Assembly (NCBI GenBank): GCA_028290305.1
Contig: JAQGKC010000137.1
Span: forward strand, 1-8,903
Length of the DNA: 8,903 nt
Direction: 5' to 3'
Origin: Bradyrhizobium sp.
Lineage (GTDB): Bacteria > Pseudomonadota > Alphaproteobacteria > Rhizobiales > Xanthobacteraceae
In this document: piece after piece, positions 6,829 to 8,903 of the stretch
How the letters are laid out: the number at the start of each line of letters is the position of its first letter
How positions within the stretch are numbered: position 1 is the stretch's first letter
Made by a program: the position numbers and the translations under genes
Notes under the pieces: generated by a model
Databases searched by the model: none
What the model saw: the letters and a program-made list of their open reading frames with translations, nothing else
Told to the model about the DNA's origin: nothing

Positions 6829-6884
6829 AAGAGACAAATGCAACCCCTATGTCCGCATTTCATCATTCACGTATTGAGGACGCT

Positions 6885-7634
6885 ATGAGCAGACTTAAGG
6901 GAAAGATCGCGGTCATCACCGGCGCGAACAGTGGCATTGGCCTGGCAAGCGCGAAACGGTTCGTCGCCGAGGGAGCGCATGTCTACATTACGGGGCGCCG
7001 CCAGGAAGAATTGGACAAGGCGATCCAAGCGGTCGGAGCCGGCGTGACCGCTGTGCAAGGGGATGTGTCAAATCTCGAAGACCTGGACCGGTTGTTCGCA
7101 AAGGTCCGGTCGGATCATGGGCGCATAGACGTACTATTCGCCAATGCCGGCTTGGGCGCAACCGAGCCGTTGGGCAAGATTACGGAGTCCGCCTATGATC
7201 TGGTCTTCGGTGTGAATGTCAAAGGTACGATATTCACGGTTCAGAAGGGACTGCCACTGATGCGGGACGGAGGGTCCATCATCCTCACGGGATCAACCAC
7301 GGCCTCGATGGGCACTCCGGCCTTCAGCATCTACAGCGCAAGCAAAGCGGCGATTCGCAATCTCGCCCGCAGTTGGACGCTGGACTTGAAGGGCACCGGA
7401 ATTCGCGTGAACGTTCTTTCGCCCGGCGCCACTGCGACGCCCGGTCTGCTCAGGGCCTTGGAGAGAACGGGCCAGAAGGACGCGATGATCGCAGGACTTA
7501 CCGCGCAATCTCCGCTCGGACGGATTGCGGAGCCGGACGATATCGCAGACGTAGCGCTCTTTCTGGCGTCCGACGCCAGCAGGTCCATGACAGGAAGCGA
7601 GATCTTCGCGGATGGTGGAATGGCGCAGGTTTGA
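6885..7634 (+). CDS. Short-chain dehydrogenase/reductase (classical SDR)
   Basis: This 249-residue classical SDR is expected to oxidise or reduce a carbonyl/hydroxyl substrate with NADP(H) in the cytosol. The cofactor motif TGANSGIG is at 12-19, and TGRR (36-39) places two arginines after the second strand, favouring NADP. The structural NAG is at 87-89. The catalytic tetrad is complete: N111, S137, Y150 and K154 (YSASK). The C-terminal PGATATPG and the final DGG (243-245) are typical. The frame opens as far as an ATG at 6801, but that would place the operator inside the coding region and add 28 atypical residues. The ATG at 6885, preceded by GAGGA, gives the standard N-terminus. It is divergent from the HxlR gene and probably derepressed by that regulator's signal. 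The substrate is unknown. Confidence 0.93.
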   Translation: MSRLKGKIAVITGANSGIGLASAKRFVAEGAHVYITGRRQEELDKAIQAVGAGVTAVQGDVSNLEDLDRLFAKVRSDHGRIDVLFANAGLGATEPLGKITESAYDLVFGVNVKGTIFTVQKGLPLMRDGGSIILTGSTTASMGTPAFSIYSASKAAIRNLARSWTLDLKGTGIRVNVLSPGATATPGLLRALERTGQKDAMIAGLTAQSPLGRIAEPDDIADVALFLASDASRSMTGSEIFADGGMAQV

Positions 7635-7678
7635 AGGCGGCGACCTACGCTGCGACAAACCCGACGCGACCGGCGTGC

Positions 7679-8167
7679 TTGACACATTCGACGAGCACTA
7701 ATGCGCAATTCCGAACCTCGCGAGGGCCACGGCGGGAGTGTGTCGACGGCCGCTGCGACGACGACGCATACGATGAGGCCCGAATTTCGCTGGAAGACGA
7801 GACTCGTTGCCAGCAAATTCTGGCGTTATGGATGGCGGCGCTGAACCGGCATGATGCGACGGCGATGGACACGTTGATGCGCTTCCCTCATGTCCGCCTC
7901 TCCGCCGGCAAGGTCACCGTCTATGACACGCCGGGCAACAATCCGATGGACCTGTTCGATCGCCTGCGTCAGCAGGAGGGCTGGCACCATAGCGCGTGGA
8001 ACGAGACGAAGCTGCTCCAGTCCTCGCCGACCAAGGCCCACTACGCGGTCCGTTACACGCGTTACCGGGAAGATGGCTCGATCATCGGGGTCTACGATTC
8101 CCTCTACGTATTCACGGCGCTCGACGGCGACTGGCGAATCCAGTGCCGCTCGAGTTTTGGCCCTTGA
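7679..8167 (+). CDS. NTF2/SnoaL-like fold protein, start uncertain
   Basis: The conserved part (about 7775-8167, roughly 130 residues) has the helix-then-cone layout of NTF2-like proteins. It contains ILALWMAALNRHDATAMDTLMRFPHVR, then NPMDLFDRLRQQEGWHHS, AHYAVRYTRYREDGSIIGVYDSLYVFT and the closing WRIQCRSSFGP. Such proteins include small isomerases, hydrolases and binding proteins, and no catalytic residue allows a finer call. The start is unclear. The first in-frame ATG (7832) would remove much of helix 1, and no ATG precedes it in frame. The farthest reasonable start after the SDR stop is TTG at 7679, which gives a low-complexity Arg/Asp-rich leader. A non-ATG start nearer 7770 or a lost start codon are alternatives. 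It follows the SDR on the same strand and may share its transcript. Confidence 0.72.
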   Translation: MTHSTSTNAQFRTSRGPRRECVDGRCDDDAYDEARISLEDETRCQQILALWMAALNRHDATAMDTLMRFPHVRLSAGKVTVYDTPGNNPMDLFDRLRQQEGWHHSAWNETKLLQSSPTKAHYAVRYTRYREDGSIIGVYDSLYVFTALDGDWRIQCRSSFGP

Positions 8168-8299
8168 GCGAGCACCATCGTTTTGAACCCGACCGCGCCC
8201 AATGACCTCGTGGTCGTTGAGTCGCGGCGACCGAGCTATTGGCGTTCGAGAGTTTTGAACATTCCTGCTTAGGCTAACGTGCTAGATTCGCTTTATGCA
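8168..8299. other. Convergent intergenic gap
   Basis: These 132 bases separate the plus-strand NTF2-like gene from the minus-strand SDR, whose 3' ends face each other. A bidirectional terminator would be expected, but only weak, interrupted complementarity is visible and no stem with an adjoining T-run. Confidence 0.4.
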
Positions 8300-8903
8300 T
8301 CAGCTCGCTACAGACAACCGGGCGCCACCGGAAGCCTCGATATGCTGTCCGGTCACCCACCGGAAATCATCCGAAAGCAAAGCCGCGATCACGGCACCCA
8401 CGTCGTTCGCTTCGCCGAGACGTCCAAGCGCCGTCATTTCGACGATCTGCTGAATGACTTGCGGATACTTGTCGTAGGCGTCATCGCCGATGCGAGTGCG
8501 GGTGGCGCCCGGCGCAACGGAGTTGACGCGGATCCCGCGACGGCTGAATTCCTTGGCCATGTAGCGCGTCAACGTCGTCAGCCCGCCCTTCATAGATGCG
8601 TAGGCGGAAGCTCCCGCCGCTATACCGCTCTGGAAAATTGAATTACTCGTCACGTTTACGATCGCGCCGCCGTCTGCAAGCACCGGAAGCAGAGCCTGGG
8701 TCAGGAAGTATGGACCCTTGAACAGCACACGCATGTAGGCGTCAAAGAGCTCTTCGGTCGTGTCCTCGAAAAGCGCCACTTGCAGGAAGCCCGCGTTGTT
8801 GACGAGATAGTCGAAGGAAGAGGTCTTCCATTCGCTATCCAGCGCTGCGATCACCTCTTCCCTGAAGGCGATGAAACTGACGCTCTCGCCGACGTCGAGG
8901 CGC
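8300..8903 (-). CDS. Short-chain dehydrogenase/reductase, partial (5' end beyond the window)
   Basis: About 200 residues of a classical SDR are present, reading into the right edge. The frame stays open to base 8903 (RLDVGESVSFIAFREEV before the first possible internal GTG at 8854), and an SDR needs the TGxxxGIG cofactor motif about 50 residues further upstream. The true start is therefore outside the window. Visible are the LD near the adenine site, the NNAG motif, the Ser region IVNVTSNS and the active-site YASMK. RVNSVAPGATRTR, LGRLGEANDVG and WVTGQHIEASGG follow near the end. Substrate and cofactor preference cannot be judged. It is convergent with the NTF2-like gene and so is not part of the HxlR-linked transcript. 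Confidence 0.92.
   Translation of the reverse strand, partial: RLDVGESVSFIAFREEVIAALDSEWKTSSFDYLVNNAGFLQVALFEDTTEELFDAYMRVLFKGPYFLTQALLPVLADGGAIVNVTSNSIFQSGIAAGASAYASMKGGLTTLTRYMAKEFSRRGIRVNSVAPGATRTRIGDDAYDKYPQVIQQIVEMTALGRLGEANDVGAVIAALLSDDFRWVTGQHIEASGGARLSVAS

Noticed and set aside
6801..6884. Alternative SDR start 28 codons upstream
   Set aside because: It would put the HxlR operator inside the coding sequence and adds residues not seen in SDRs. The ATG at 6885 has a ribosome binding site and gives the canonical N-terminus.
7373..7678. Frame of the NTF2-like gene extending back into the SDR
   Set aside because: It overlaps the well-supported SDR in another phase, and the translation there is Arg-rich without motifs.
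1..8903. CRISPR arrays, tRNA or rRNA genes, insertion sequence transposases, phage genes
   Set aside because: No regularly spaced direct repeats, no cloverleaf or rRNA-like conserved tracts, and no DDE or recombinase motifs were seen. The only mobile element evidence is the group II intron remnant.

Overview
The window looks like accessory DNA from a GC-rich proteobacterium. The protein style (MDR and SDR oxidoreductases, MerR and HxlR regulators, an EthD-domain protein, a TfdB-type phenol hydroxylase) would fit an alphaproteobacterium, possibly a Bradyrhizobium/Rhodopseudomonas-like Rhizobiales member. That placement is inference from protein style only. No rRNA, tRNA or CRISPR array was seen.

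Left part (1-1862): after about 290 bases without a recognisable gene, a zinc-independent MDR quinone oxidoreductase-like gene (294-1298, minus) is divergent from a MerR-family regulator (1410-1862, plus). A 40-bp imperfect palindrome (1352-1391) lies between them and is the obvious regulator target.

Middle-left (1942-3363): a dead group II intron on the minus strand. Its 3' end survives, with domain V (1982-2013), domain VI with a bulged adenosine (1945-1980) and the 3' boundary near 1942. The reverse transcriptase/maturase lacks its N-terminus and has an in-frame stop 46 codons before its natural end. The truncated side abuts the first about 56 codons of a possible esterase gene (start 3363), itself cut off at the junction.

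Middle (3885-6038): a TfdB-like FAD phenol hydroxylase is broken into three frame segments by a one-base loss near 4409 and a net +1 shift near 4982-4991. It also has Asp to Gly in the FAD-contacting GD motif. A small intact EthD-domain protein follows. About 380 bases (6039-6417) then hold no convincing gene.

Right part (6418-8903): an HxlR-family regulator (minus) is divergent from an intact SDR oxidoreductase (plus, 6885-7634), followed by an NTF2/SnoaL-like protein. A second SDR (minus) runs off the right edge of the window.

The most informative link is a 24-bp element, 23/24 identical, found upstream of the HxlR/SDR pair (6805-6828) and, inverted, upstream of the truncated esterase (3424-3447). 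Its core is an inverted repeat of the HxlR operator type. This suggests that the esterase fragment, more than 3 kb away, once belonged to the HxlR regulon. The overall picture is an aromatic/quinone-handling gene cluster with two possible electrophile-responsive regulatory units. The hydroxylase, the esterase and a retroelement in its middle are decaying. I see no clear evidence of a wholly new system.
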